A stretch of DNA of 43,639 nt from an uncultured Actinomycetes bacterium (GTDB taxonomy: Bacteria; Actinomycetota; Acidimicrobiia; Acidimicrobiales; RAAP-2), in assembly GCA_903875425.1 (NCBI GenBank), contig CAIQWC010000021.1, positions 1 through 43,639 on the forward strand. The letters are read 5' to 3'. The position numbers and the translations under genes are program-made. Below, one piece after another: positions 7,722-15,138 of this stretch. Within the stretch, counting starts at the first letter, position 1, and each line of letters begins with the position of its first letter. Below the pieces are notes generated by a model. That model made no database searches. It had not been told where the DNA came from and saw only the letters and a list, made by a program, of their open reading frames with translations.

Positions 7722-8672
7722 ATGGTGGCACCGATGACGCTAAAGATGATTCTGCTCTTAACGGAAAACGAAACCATGGTCCCTACGCCAGATGTCGGTG
7801 ACCTCGTCGACATGGCAGTGGTGGCCGAAGCCGCTGGCTTTGATGCCGTCATGATTTCAGAGCACATCGTGCTCGGTCCAAGCGCGAACGAGATGGGCCT
7901 AGCTGAGAATCCTCGCGACTACGCCTTGCCGGGCAATCAAGACCCGGCCACGATCTGGCCAAGCCAACTCGTGCTGGCCAGCGCCGTGGCCCAGGCGACC
8001 ACCTCGCTTCGGGTCATACTGGGAGCAAATATTTCTCCACTTCACCACCCTTTAATTTTGGCGAAAGATTTTGGAACCCTCGATACCTTGAGCCGCGGAC
8101 GCTTGATCGTGCAACCGACGGTGAGTTGGCACCGAGATGAATACGACGCGCTGGGGGTTGACTTTACAAAGCGCGGAGCGATCTTGGACGAGCAGTTAGA
8201 GATCTTGACCTTGGCGTGGACCGCGGGATCGGGGAATTCCTTCTCCTTCCATGGGCAACACTTTGACTTCGGCGACGTATGGATGGAGCCACAGCCCTTC
8301 ACGCCAGGGGGCCCACCTCTGTGGTTCGGAGGATCCAGCCTGCACGGCTCGCTGCTTCGACGCCTCATTCGCTATGGATCGGGTTGGAACCACCTAGGCG
8401 CAATCAGCGATGAGGACATGGTCACACTCATCCAAGCGCTCGCCACGCAAGGTCGATCCTTGGCTGAGATTGAGCTCGTCGGGGGGACCAGGGGCCAGTT
8501 TTCAAGTCCTGATAGCTGCTCACCGCTCGAGCCAGTCTTGGCTACGATCCCCGCTCAAGTAGCCCGCGGATTTGGATCCATTTGCATCAAGCCCGCGCAA
8601 TTTATAGATCAGCTCGGTGAATTTAGGGCTTTTTGCGACAAAGTAATGGAGTTTTCGGCCTCTTTAAAGTAA
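7722..8672 (+). CDS. Luciferase-like monooxygenase family (LLM) F420- or FMN-dependent oxidoreductase
   Basis: A 316-residue TIM-barrel protein of the bacterial luciferase-like superfamily: DMAVVAEAAGFDAVMISEHIVLG near the N-terminus, TTSLRVILGANISPLHHPLILAKDFGTLDTLSRGRLIVQPTVSWHRDEYDALGVDF in the middle, then a flavin-binding segment PPLWFGGSS. In actinobacteria this type often uses coenzyme F420. Some members are FMN monooxygenases that attack C-S, C-N or carbonyl bonds. The start is ambiguous: ATG 7722, GTG 7725 and ATG 7734 are in frame, with GGGAG at 7716-7720 fitting the last two better. It is divergent from the GATase gene. A role in the aromatic/amine pathway is inferred from location only. 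Confidence 0.8.
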   Translation: MVAPMTLKMILLLTENETMVPTPDVGDLVDMAVVAEAAGFDAVMISEHIVLGPSANEMGLAENPRDYALPGNQDPATIWPSQLVLASAVAQATTSLRVILGANISPLHHPLILAKDFGTLDTLSRGRLIVQPTVSWHRDEYDALGVDFTKRGAILDEQLEILTLAWTAGSGNSFSFHGQHFDFGDVWMEPQPFTPGGPPLWFGGSSLHGSLLRRLIRYGSGWNHLGAISDEDMVTLIQALATQGRSLAEIELVGGTRGQFSSPDSCSPLEPVLATIPAQVARGFGSICIKPAQFIDQLGEFRAFCDKVMEFSASLK

Positions 8673-8685
8673 ACGAAACAAATCC

Positions 8686-8714
8686 TTGCTTTACATCGTT
8701 TGGATCCCTACGAT
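8686..8714 (+). promoter_or_regulatory. Permease promoter
   Basis: TTGCTT (8686-8691), a 17-base spacer, then TACGAT (8709-8714). The -10 is the right half of the palindromic operator, so an operator-bound protein would occlude the promoter. The start codon is 45 bases downstream. Confidence 0.5.
8695..8714 (+). promoter_or_regulatory. Second copy of the palindromic operator, before the APC permease
   Basis: ATCGTTTGGATCCCTACGAT differs at 3 of 20 bases from the site at 2885-2904. It is the only other copy I found in the window. It links the permease-SDR operon to the ring-cleavage operon as one regulon, with MarR (2285-2815) the best candidate binder. Confidence 0.7.
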
Positions 8715-8759
8715 CAAATATCAAGTACGCGTCGCTGACGCGCTGATGGGGGGAATGAT

Positions 8760-10202
8760 ATGGAAAACGACGGAGGAATCCTTCTCGGAGAAGGCAAGGG
8801 CAAGCTCACCACGATTGACGCCATAGGTCAGTCAATGGCAGCGGGCCCTGTGTTCTCAACGGCCATTATCGGCGCGTTCATGTACTCGTTCTGCCCGGGC
8901 GCTTCGCCGGCAACGATGATCTTGACCACCATTGGCATCTTGGGGCTTGGGCTCGTCATCGCAGGCTTCGCCAAGAAGTTCTCAGGTGCGGGTGCGCTCT
9001 ATGAGTACCTGGCGCACTCGATTGGCAAGCGTGCCGGCGTCATGGGTGCTGGTGCGTACTGGCTTGCCTACACCGCCTTCGGCGTTTCGATTCCGATCAT
9101 CGCCGGTTGTGTCACGGCTCCGTTTTGCGCTGCGCACCTCGGGTTTAACCCACCTTGGTGGGCCTGCACCCTCGTCATTACTGCCATCATTGCGGCCTTG
9201 AACCTGATTGGTGTTCGCATCTCGGTCAAGACGCAGCTGTCGGTTCTGTCGCTATCGCTCATCCCCTTCGCTATTTTGTGCATCGTCGTCATCGCCAAGG
9301 GTGGCGCTACGGGTAACACCTTTGCCGTATTCAACCCGGGCCACGTCGAAGCCGGTGGATCAGTTTTCAAGGGCATGTTGTTTGCAATTTTGATGTTCGT
9401 TGGTTTCGAACTCTCAGCATCGCTTGGTGAAGAGACTGCTGAGCCGAAGAAGTCAATTCCTCGTGCGGTGATCGCCACGGTCCTCATTGTCGGTGTTGTC
9501 TACACCGTCACCCAGTACGTCGGCTCCATCGGCTCTGGTGGACCCAACAAGGTCCCCTTTGACTTTGGTGTCATGGCTCAGGTCTACGTTGGTAACTGGC
9601 TCTCGATCTTGATAAACCTCGGGATTATCTTTGACATCATCGGCATCGGTATTGGCTTCTTCTCTGGTTGCAGCCGGGTTGGATTCGCCCTTGCTCGCGA
9701 CGGCATGCTGCCGGCGCCGTTGGCCAAAGTCTCCAAGCGTCGGGTGCCTGCAGTCAGCTTGTGGGTCACCATCGCCCTGACCGTGCTTGGAACCGTCATT
9801 ACCGGCCTTGCCTTCCACTGGGACAACGGTATGAACTCGAGCATTGGCCTGATCAATGCAGCGTGGGGCTACGAAGTGCTCTCCGCTATGGGAACCATCA
9901 TCGTGGCCCTCGTCTACGCCACCTTGTGCATCGCGGGCTTCTTCATGTTCATCAAGGACAAGATGTGGCTGACGGTGCTTGGCGCAGTACTGGGCTTTGC
10001 CGTGGCTGTTGGTGCCGTCACTGCCCAGTTCCTGCCAGGCTTGGCGCCATCGGGCACCGCTGCGGTGGGCCGTACGATGGGAATTATTGGCGTTGGTGTC
10101 GTGATCGTGTGGATTATCTACCACGTCGTGCGAAACCCGGACCGTGTCGAAGCAGCTGGCGAGCACGCCCTGAAGCATGAGATGACGGAAGTCAATCTCT
10201 AA
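8760..10202 (+). CDS. APC superfamily amino acid/amine permease
   Basis: This 480-residue protein has about 12 hydrophobic segments. The first membrane segment begins TTIDAIGQSMAAGPVFST, the APC pattern with small residues in unwound helix 1. A later segment FVGFELSASLGEETAEPKKSIPRAV is the characteristic APC loop after helix 6. It should import an amino acid, amine or related solute by proton or sodium symport across the cytoplasmic membrane. The start ATG at 8760 follows a G-run ribosome site (8747-8753). It is preceded by the shared palindromic operator and followed 24 bases later by an SDR gene. Its co-regulation with ring cleavage suggests it imports the aromatic amine or amino acid that feeds that pathway. 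Confidence 0.9.
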   Translation: MENDGGILLGEGKGKLTTIDAIGQSMAAGPVFSTAIIGAFMYSFCPGASPATMILTTIGILGLGLVIAGFAKKFSGAGALYEYLAHSIGKRAGVMGAGAYWLAYTAFGVSIPIIAGCVTAPFCAAHLGFNPPWWACTLVITAIIAALNLIGVRISVKTQLSVLSLSLIPFAILCIVVIAKGGATGNTFAVFNPGHVEAGGSVFKGMLFAILMFVGFELSASLGEETAEPKKSIPRAVIATVLIVGVVYTVTQYVGSIGSGGPNKVPFDFGVMAQVYVGNWLSILINLGIIFDIIGIGIGFFSGCSRVGFALARDGMLPAPLAKVSKRRVPAVSLWVTIALTVLGTVITGLAFHWDNGMNSSIGLINAAWGYEVLSAMGTIIVALVYATLCIAGFFMFIKDKMWLTVLGAVLGFAVAVGAVTAQFLPGLAPSGTAAVGRTMGIIGVGVVIVWIIYHVVRNPDRVEAAGEHALKHEMTEVNL

Positions 10203-10226
10203 TCCACATCGAGCGCTTAGGAAACG

Positions 10227-11039
10227 ATGACTGATAACGAAGCTGCTGCGAAGGTAGCAATCGTTACCGGCGGTGCTACCGGCATCGGTGAAGCAGCAGT
10301 AGCTGGCCTCGCCGGTGCCGGTTGGCACGTCTGGGCACTGGGGCGACGCCGAAGCGCGCTGGATGCGCTTGAAGCTTCCACCAGCGCCAAGGGTCTTGTC
10401 TGTGACGTCAGCGTGGTGAGCGAGGTTGAATCTGCGGTCGCTCACATCCTCGACATTGAGGGTCGCCTCGATGGCCTGGTGCTCAACGCCGGCACCATGG
10501 TGGAAGGCACCTTGGGCGATACCAGTGTTGAACAGTGGGACCAGGCCATTGGCATCAACCTCACGGGTGCGTACCTTGTTGCGCATGCCTGTCTCGAAGC
10601 GCTTACGGAATCGAAAGGTTCTGTCGTGAGCATTTCTTCAGTGGCGGGCTTACGCGCTGCTGGAGGGCTGGCCGCGTATTCGATTTCCAAGGCTGGCCTC
10701 TTGATGCTCAGCCACAGCATCGCCGTTGACTATGGACCTCGAGGCGTGCGCTCCAATGTGGTGTGTCCTGGCTGGACCCGCTCAGAGATGGCCGATGCGG
10801 AAATGGCAGCCTTCGCTGAGATGGCCGGTGGGGGAGTAGAAGATGCTTACGAAGAGGTAACCCGCCTCGTTCCTCAGCGACGCCCTGGGACCTCCGCAGA
10901 GGTAGCTCAAGCAATTATCTGGCTGCTCTCCGAGGCCGCAAGTTATGTCAACGGAGCCACGCTCAGCGTCGATGGTGGCTTGGGCATCCTTGAAGTTGGC
11001 ACCATCGGCTATGACTTCACCGTTGCGCCACGCGCTTAA
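10227..11039 (+). CDS. Short-chain dehydrogenase/reductase (SDR)
   Basis: This 270-residue classical SDR has the Rossmann motif TGGATGIG (14-21), LNAG (87-90), catalytic Ser137 with Tyr151-x-x-x-Lys155 in AYSISKAG, and a PGW segment after the substrate loop. It would oxidise or reduce a hydroxyl/carbonyl group with NAD(P). It is 24 bases after the permease and likely in the same transcript, hence part of the operator-controlled regulon. The C-terminal tail after VDGGLGILE is a few residues longer than in most relatives. Its stop overlaps the convergent ABM-like gene by TTAA. The substrate cannot be told from sequence. Confidence 0.87.
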   Translation: MTDNEAAAKVAIVTGGATGIGEAAVAGLAGAGWHVWALGRRRSALDALEASTSAKGLVCDVSVVSEVESAVAHILDIEGRLDGLVLNAGTMVEGTLGDTSVEQWDQAIGINLTGAYLVAHACLEALTESKGSVVSISSVAGLRAAGGLAAYSISKAGLLMLSHSIAVDYGPRGVRSNVVCPGWTRSEMADAEMAAFAEMAGGGVEDAYEEVTRLVPQRRPGTSAEVAQAIIWLLSEAASYVNGATLSVDGGLGILEVGTIGYDFTVAPRA

Positions 11040-11332
11040 GCGGTCGCGACTACCTCAAGGTGGTCAACAACGGGGTCTCCAGTAAAGAGAGGGCTGATGG
11101 TGGCGCGCCAGGTGGCGAAAACTTCTGAACCACGAAAACCTACCGTGTGATCTTCTAAGTTGTCCCACTCAATCAACAGCACGTAGGTGCCGGGCAACTC
11201 AAGGGAGCGAGTCAGACGAACGGAGCGACAGCCTGGAGACGACCTGATGAGATGAATGGCGCCAGCCAGGGTTTCATCACTTTCGCTAATGCGGGCCGGG
11301 TCTAATTTGAGAATTGCGTGTTCAAGCACCAT
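11036..11332 (-). CDS. Antibiotic biosynthesis monooxygenase (ABM)/YgiN-type small protein
   Basis: A 98-residue ferredoxin-like dimeric alpha/beta barrel protein. VLEHAILKLDP at the start, a central helix with GCRSVRLTRSLELPGTYVLLIEWDNLEDHT, and VDHLEVV at the end fit the ABM domain family. Members include cofactor-free quinone-forming monooxygenases and proteins of unknown role. ATG at 11332 is chosen because relatives begin at MVLEHA; a GTG at 11338 would add two residues. No ribosome site is visible. It lies downstream of the M20 amidohydrolase on the same strand (24-base gap) and could act on aromatic intermediates, though it may be unrelated to the catabolic cluster. Confidence 0.7.
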   Translation of the reverse strand: MVLEHAILKLDPARISESDETLAGAIHLIRSSPGCRSVRLTRSLELPGTYVLLIEWDNLEDHTVGFRGSEVFATWRATISPLFTGDPVVDHLEVVATA

Positions 11333-11355
11333 GTCCACATTGTGCCACGTTTGGC

Positions 11356-12516
11356 TCAGCGTTGAAGGAGGCGGGCACGAATGGCCGGGTCACTCGCGGC
11401 GTCAGCCGCAACGCTTGCAAGGGCACAGGCGCCGTCAAGGAGTGCTCGTTCTGCGTTAGCGCCAAGGCAGGCCGCCGTGAATTCGGGCTGATGGTTTACT
11501 GCTCCGTTACTCACGACATCGATGAGGGGATGAATGGCCGGCAGGGCGAGCGAGATATTGGCCATATCCGTTGAATAGGTCGGTAGTGCCTCACCAGCTT
11601 CTTCTCGAGCAAAGTTACGACCTTGGGCTTTTGCGTGCTTGGCATAGAGGGCGAGTAACACCGCGTCTTGTTCCATATGGGTGTAGCGAGGACCCAGCTC
11701 TTCAATGCTGACCTCACAAGCACTCGCTAAGGCCCCGGCCTCAAAGCAAGCTCGAACCCGAGGTAGTAGGGCCTCGAGCCGTTCAGCGCTCACTGAGCGA
11801 CACATGTAGCGAGCGGTCACCTTGGAGGGGATGATGTTGGCCGCTTGGCCACCATCGGTGACGACGCCGTGGACTTGGTCACCGGCGGGGAGTTGCTGGC
11901 GCAGCAGACCAACGGCGACTTGCGCAATTGTCATGGCGTCGCCTGCGTTTCTCCCCTCCCAGGGTGCCGCTGATGCGTGGGCGGTGCGGCCCGTGAAGGT
12001 CACATCAAAGTGGGCCACCGCGAGACACGCAGATTCGAGTTGATCAAAGGACCACGGGTGCACCATGAGCGCGGCGTGGATGGGATCGAAGCCACCACGA
12101 TCCAAGATCAAGACTTTGCCGGCTCCCCCTTCTTCGGCAGGAGTTCCCATGACGTGCACGGTGACCCCCAAGGCATCGGCGAGACTCGCGAGGCCCAGGC
12201 CAGCACCAAGAGAAGCGGCAGCAATGAGGTTGTGACCACAGGCATGGCCCACGTCGGGGAGCGCATCGTATTCAGCCAAGAAGGCGACGTGGAGATCGCC
12301 TGAACCGAAGACGGCATCGAAGGCGGTATCGAGACCACACAAGGGCGTCGTAATGGTGAAACCACGGGCTTTCAAAAGATCAACGCAGCGCTTCATGGAA
12401 TCGTGTTCTTGAAAACCCAATTCAGCGCTGGCGTGAATTGCTTCGCTTAAGGCCGTGAGTTCAGGCGCAGCCTCGTGGATGATCCGACGTGCTTGTGTGG
12501 CCCCGTCGCTTCCCAT
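11356..12516 (-). CDS. M20 family metallo-amidohydrolase (AbgA/AbgB- or amidase-like)
   Basis: The 386-residue protein shows the M20D pattern: FLAEYDALPDVGHACGHNLIAAASLGAGLGLA with Asp and His metal ligands, MGTPAEEGGAGK containing the catalytic and metal-binding glutamates, MVHPW, then the dimerisation/lid domain (FTGRTAHASAAPWEGRNA) and a final metal-binding histidine near HPLIDVVSNGAVNHQPEF. Such enzymes remove acyl or p-aminobenzoyl groups from amino acids such as glutamate. It starts 2 bases after the biotin carboxylase stop with no obvious ribosome site, so translation is probably coupled. Its role beside a carboxylase is unclear. An N-acyl-glutamate or amide substrate would be consistent with the gamma-glutamyl theme, but that is speculation. 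Confidence 0.86.
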   Translation of the reverse strand: MGSDGATQARRIIHEAAPELTALSEAIHASAELGFQEHDSMKRCVDLLKARGFTITTPLCGLDTAFDAVFGSGDLHVAFLAEYDALPDVGHACGHNLIAAASLGAGLGLASLADALGVTVHVMGTPAEEGGAGKVLILDRGGFDPIHAALMVHPWSFDQLESACLAVAHFDVTFTGRTAHASAAPWEGRNAGDAMTIAQVAVGLLRQQLPAGDQVHGVVTDGGQAANIIPSKVTARYMCRSVSAERLEALLPRVRACFEAGALASACEVSIEELGPRYTHMEQDAVLLALYAKHAKAQGRNFAREEAGEALPTYSTDMANISLALPAIHPLIDVVSNGAVNHQPEFTAACLGANAERALLDGACALASVAADAASDPAIRARLLQR

Positions 12517-12518
12517 CG

Positions 12519-14273
12519 TTACTCGATGATGATAACGATGTCACCGTTACCGACTGAGTCGCCCACGGAAACTCGCACTTCCTTGATGGTTCCGTCCTTG
12601 TCGGCCGAAATAATATTTTCCATCTTCATCGCTTCCAATACACATACGGTTTGACCCGCTTCAACGGCGTCACCGACCGCAACGAGAACCTTGACGATGG
12701 TGCCCTGCATGGGAACGACGATGGTTCCCGACGCTGCCTTGGCCACCGAGCCACCCGAGGACTTGCGCTTGGTGGACTTAGCGCCGCCACTTGCCACCAC
12801 GGCGCCAGCAGCTGACTCAGGCAAGAACAACTTCACGTCGTAGCGCCGCCCCGCCACCTCGGCGGTAACGATGCGCTCCACCGTGGGCTCGGCTTCATCG
12901 CCACCGGGCACGGGGTTGACCTCGAGCTTCGAGAGATCGAGGGTTTCTTCTACCCACTTCGTTGAGTGAATGCCCGCGGCAAAGTCCGCGTGCTCGAGGA
13001 TGGCTTGCGCGGCCGGGATCGTGGTCGCGACCCCTTCAATCACCGTTTCTTCCAAGGCGCGCAGCATACGACGCCGAGCACCCTCACGAGTGTCGGACCA
13101 CACGATGAGCTTGCCAATCAAGTTGTCGTAGTACTGGCTGATTTCGTCGCCCTCTTCGTAGCCTGCGTCGAGACGAACGCCGGGACCAGACGGTTGGCGG
13201 AACTTGGTAATGGGCCCGGGAGAAGGCGTGAAGCGTCCACCCGAGGGATCTTCTGCGTTAATGCGAACTTCAATCGCTGAACCCATGCGCTTGATCTCAT
13301 CCTGACCGAAGGGGATAGCCTCGCCCGAGGCGATACGGATCTGCCACTCAACGAGGTCGAGACCCGTTACGAGTTCCGTGACAGGGTGTTCAACTTGGAG
13401 CCGCGTGTTCATCTCGAGGAAGTAGAACTCGCCATCTTGGTAGAGGAATTCAACGGTGCCCGCGTTGTAGTAGCCACAGGCTTCAGAGACCTTGACGGCG
13501 GCCGCTCCCATGGCTTGGCGGATTTCATCGGGGAATTCGGCGGCGGGCGATTCTTCAATGAGTTTTTGGTGACGTCGTTGGCTTGAGCAGTCACGCTCGC
13601 CAAGCCACAAGGTATTGCCATGGGTGTCGGCCAAGACTTGCATCTCAATGTGGCGAGGCCAGGTCAGGTAGCGCTCGACGTAGCACTCATCGCGACCGAA
13701 GTAACTGAGTGACTCGCGCTGCGCAGATTCAAGCGCTTCGGCGGCTTCTTCGGCTGCGTGGACGACCTTCATGCCTCGTCCACCACCACCGAAGGCGGCT
13801 TTGATGGCTACGGGCCATCCGAATTCTTTACCAAAGGCCACAACCTCGTCGGACGAGACCAGAATTTCCGAGCGACCCGGCACCCCACTGACGCCGGCTG
13901 CCTCGGCGGCGATCCGTGAGCTGATCTTGTCACCCATGACCTCAATCGATTCGGGTGGAGGGCCGATGAAGGTCACGCCCTTTGCCGTGATGGCGCGCGC
14001 GAAGTCGGTGTTTTCAGAGAAGAAGCCGTAGCCGGGGTGAACGGCGTCGGCGCCGGAGTCTTCGATGGCTTTCAAGATTGCGTCGGTGTTGAGGTAGCTC
14101 TCGGCTGCCGTTTGTCCGCCGAGGGCGTAGGCCTCATCGGCGAGGCGCACGTGGAGCGCGTCGCGGTCGAGTTCGGAGTACACCGCTACGGTGCCGATAC
14201 CCATCTCGCGACAGGTTCGGATGACGCGAACAGCAATTTCGCCACGGTTGGCAATCAAGACTTTCTTCAACAC
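12519..14273 (-). CDS. accA: Acyl-CoA carboxylase alpha subunit: biotin carboxylase with biotin carboxyl carrier domain
   Basis: The protein is 584 residues, as in actinobacterial AccA3-type subunits. The biotin carboxylase part begins KKVLIANRGEIAVRVIRTCREMGI. It carries the ATP-grasp glycine-rich loop AAFGGGGRGMKVV, EMNTRLQVEHPVTE with catalytic residues, and a C-terminal cap. After a Lys/Ser-rich linker comes the biotinyl domain with EAMKMENI, Lys550 being the biotin site. It makes carboxy-biotin for an acyl-CoA carboxyltransferase (acetyl- or propionyl-CoA), giving malonyl- or methylmalonyl-CoA. No beta subunit is encoded nearby. GTG at 14273 with GAGGG about 8 bases upstream is the start; TTG one codon later is possible. 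It is divergent from birA, which biotinylates it. Confidence 0.93.
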   Translation of the reverse strand: MLKKVLIANRGEIAVRVIRTCREMGIGTVAVYSELDRDALHVRLADEAYALGGQTAAESYLNTDAILKAIEDSGADAVHPGYGFFSENTDFARAITAKGVTFIGPPPESIEVMGDKISSRIAAEAAGVSGVPGRSEILVSSDEVVAFGKEFGWPVAIKAAFGGGGRGMKVVHAAEEAAEALESAQRESLSYFGRDECYVERYLTWPRHIEMQVLADTHGNTLWLGERDCSSQRRHQKLIEESPAAEFPDEIRQAMGAAAVKVSEACGYYNAGTVEFLYQDGEFYFLEMNTRLQVEHPVTELVTGLDLVEWQIRIASGEAIPFGQDEIKRMGSAIEVRINAEDPSGGRFTPSPGPITKFRQPSGPGVRLDAGYEEGDEISQYYDNLIGKLIVWSDTREGARRRMLRALEETVIEGVATTIPAAQAILEHADFAAGIHSTKWVEETLDLSKLEVNPVPGGDEAEPTVERIVTAEVAGRRYDVKLFLPESAAGAVVASGGAKSTKRKSSGGSVAKAASGTIVVPMQGTIVKVLVAVGDAVEAGQTVCVLEAMKMENIISADKDGTIKEVRVSVGDSVGNGDIVIIIE

Positions 14274-14354
14274 GTTTCGACCCTCTCTGTCTGTCTTCCT
14301 AAGCGTTTGGTTGGTGGGGGAACCCTAAGGCGCGACATATCTTTCCATTGACTC

Positions 14355-14360
14355 TAGGGT
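14355..14360 (+). promoter_or_regulatory. -10 element of birA (leaderless)
   Basis: TAGGGT ends 6 bases before the birA ATG, and there is no ribosome site. The divergent gap (14274-14366) also holds the carboxylase promoter, which I could not place. Confidence 0.55.
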
Positions 14361-14366
14361 GTCCGC

Positions 14367-15128
14367 ATGAGGCCTCATAACTATAAGGTCAGTCACTTTG
14401 GTGAGATTGATTCCACCAACACCCAAGTGGCGGCGGCGGCTCGGGCTGGAGCCCCCGATGGAACCGTGTACTGGGCCGATTTTCAGAGCGCCGGGCGTGG
14501 TCGACTCGACCGGGTTTGGGAAGCCCCACCGGGGAGTTGCTTGATGGCCTCAGTACTGATTCGAGAGCCTCTCTTGGCCCTCGATCGCGTCCATGCCATC
14601 ACCGGGGTCGTCGCCTTATCGATTATCGAAGCCCTTGGTGATTTCGATATTGCCGGCGCGGCCATGAAGTGGCCCAACGATGTGCTCGTTGGGGAGAACA
14701 AGCTCGCTGGCGTACTCGCCGAGCTCGTTGATGCGCCACCGCGCGCAGCGGTAGTGGTGGGATTCGGCATCAACGTGACCTATGGCGGCCCCCCTGAGGC
14801 TCAGGCGACGTCGCTTGCGATCATGACGGGACGGACGCTCGACCGCGCAGCCTTGCTTGATGCCATCTTGAACAGAGTGGCTATGAACCGTGCGCTCTTG
14901 CGCGATGACGCCGGCTGGCAGACCCTGAGGGAACGCCTTGAAGGCGTACTCTCGACGATCGGCCAAGAGGTTGTCGTTGAGCTAAGCGACGGTTCGCTCA
15001 CGGGCCATGCGGTGGGATTGAGCGAGAAGGGCTACTTGCTGCTCGATACCGAGCAAGGGCGCCGAGAGGTAGTTACGGGCGATCTTCGGCACCTTCGATC
15101 CACAGGTAGGACTGATTCGGGTAAGTAA
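14367..15128 (+). CDS. birA: Biotin-[acetyl-CoA-carboxylase] ligase, group I
   Basis: The 253-residue protein begins directly with the catalytic domain: IDSTNTQVAAAARAGAPDGTVYWADFQSAGRGRLDRVWEAPPG contains the GRGRxxR biotinyl-AMP loop. It continues with MKWPNDVLVGENKLAGVLAEL, VVGFGINV and a small C-terminal SH3-like domain (TGHAVGLSEKGYLLLDTEQGRREV). It lacks the N-terminal winged helix of E. coli BirA, so it is a monofunctional ligase and not a repressor. It attaches biotin to carrier domains such as Lys550 of the divergent carboxylase subunit. Translation seems leaderless. Its stop at 15126-15128 overlaps the promoter of rmlB. Confidence 0.93.
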   Translation: MRPHNYKVSHFGEIDSTNTQVAAAARAGAPDGTVYWADFQSAGRGRLDRVWEAPPGSCLMASVLIREPLLALDRVHAITGVVALSIIEALGDFDIAGAAMKWPNDVLVGENKLAGVLAELVDAPPRAAVVVGFGINVTYGGPPEAQATSLAIMTGRTLDRAALLDAILNRVAMNRALLRDDAGWQTLRERLEGVLSTIGQEVVVELSDGSLTGHAVGLSEKGYLLLDTEQGRREVVTGDLRHLRSTGRTDSGK

Positions 15129-15131
15129 GGT
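15126..15131 (+). promoter_or_regulatory. -10 element of rmlB (leaderless), within birA stop
   Basis: TAAGGT, whose first three bases are the birA stop codon, ends 7 bases before the rmlB ATG. No ribosome site is present. Confidence 0.5.
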
Positions 15132-15138
15132 TGCGGGC

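Noticed and set aside
7661-7867. N-terminal extension of the GATase gene to 7867
   Set aside because: It would overlap the divergent LLM gene, has no similarity to GATases, and the GTG at 7660 has an excellent AGGAGG site.
9453-10586. Long open frame (377 codons) on the minus strand across the permease 3' end and SDR 5' end
   Set aside because: It is antisense to two clearly conserved genes and crosses their junction. Its translation is His/Asp/Gly-rich with no recognisable domain, typical of a GC-codon shadow.
12515-12539. ATCGTT...AACGAT at the carboxylase/M20 junction as a third MarR operator
   Set aside because: The arms are separated by 13 bases instead of 8, the middle does not match, and it lies in coding sequence.
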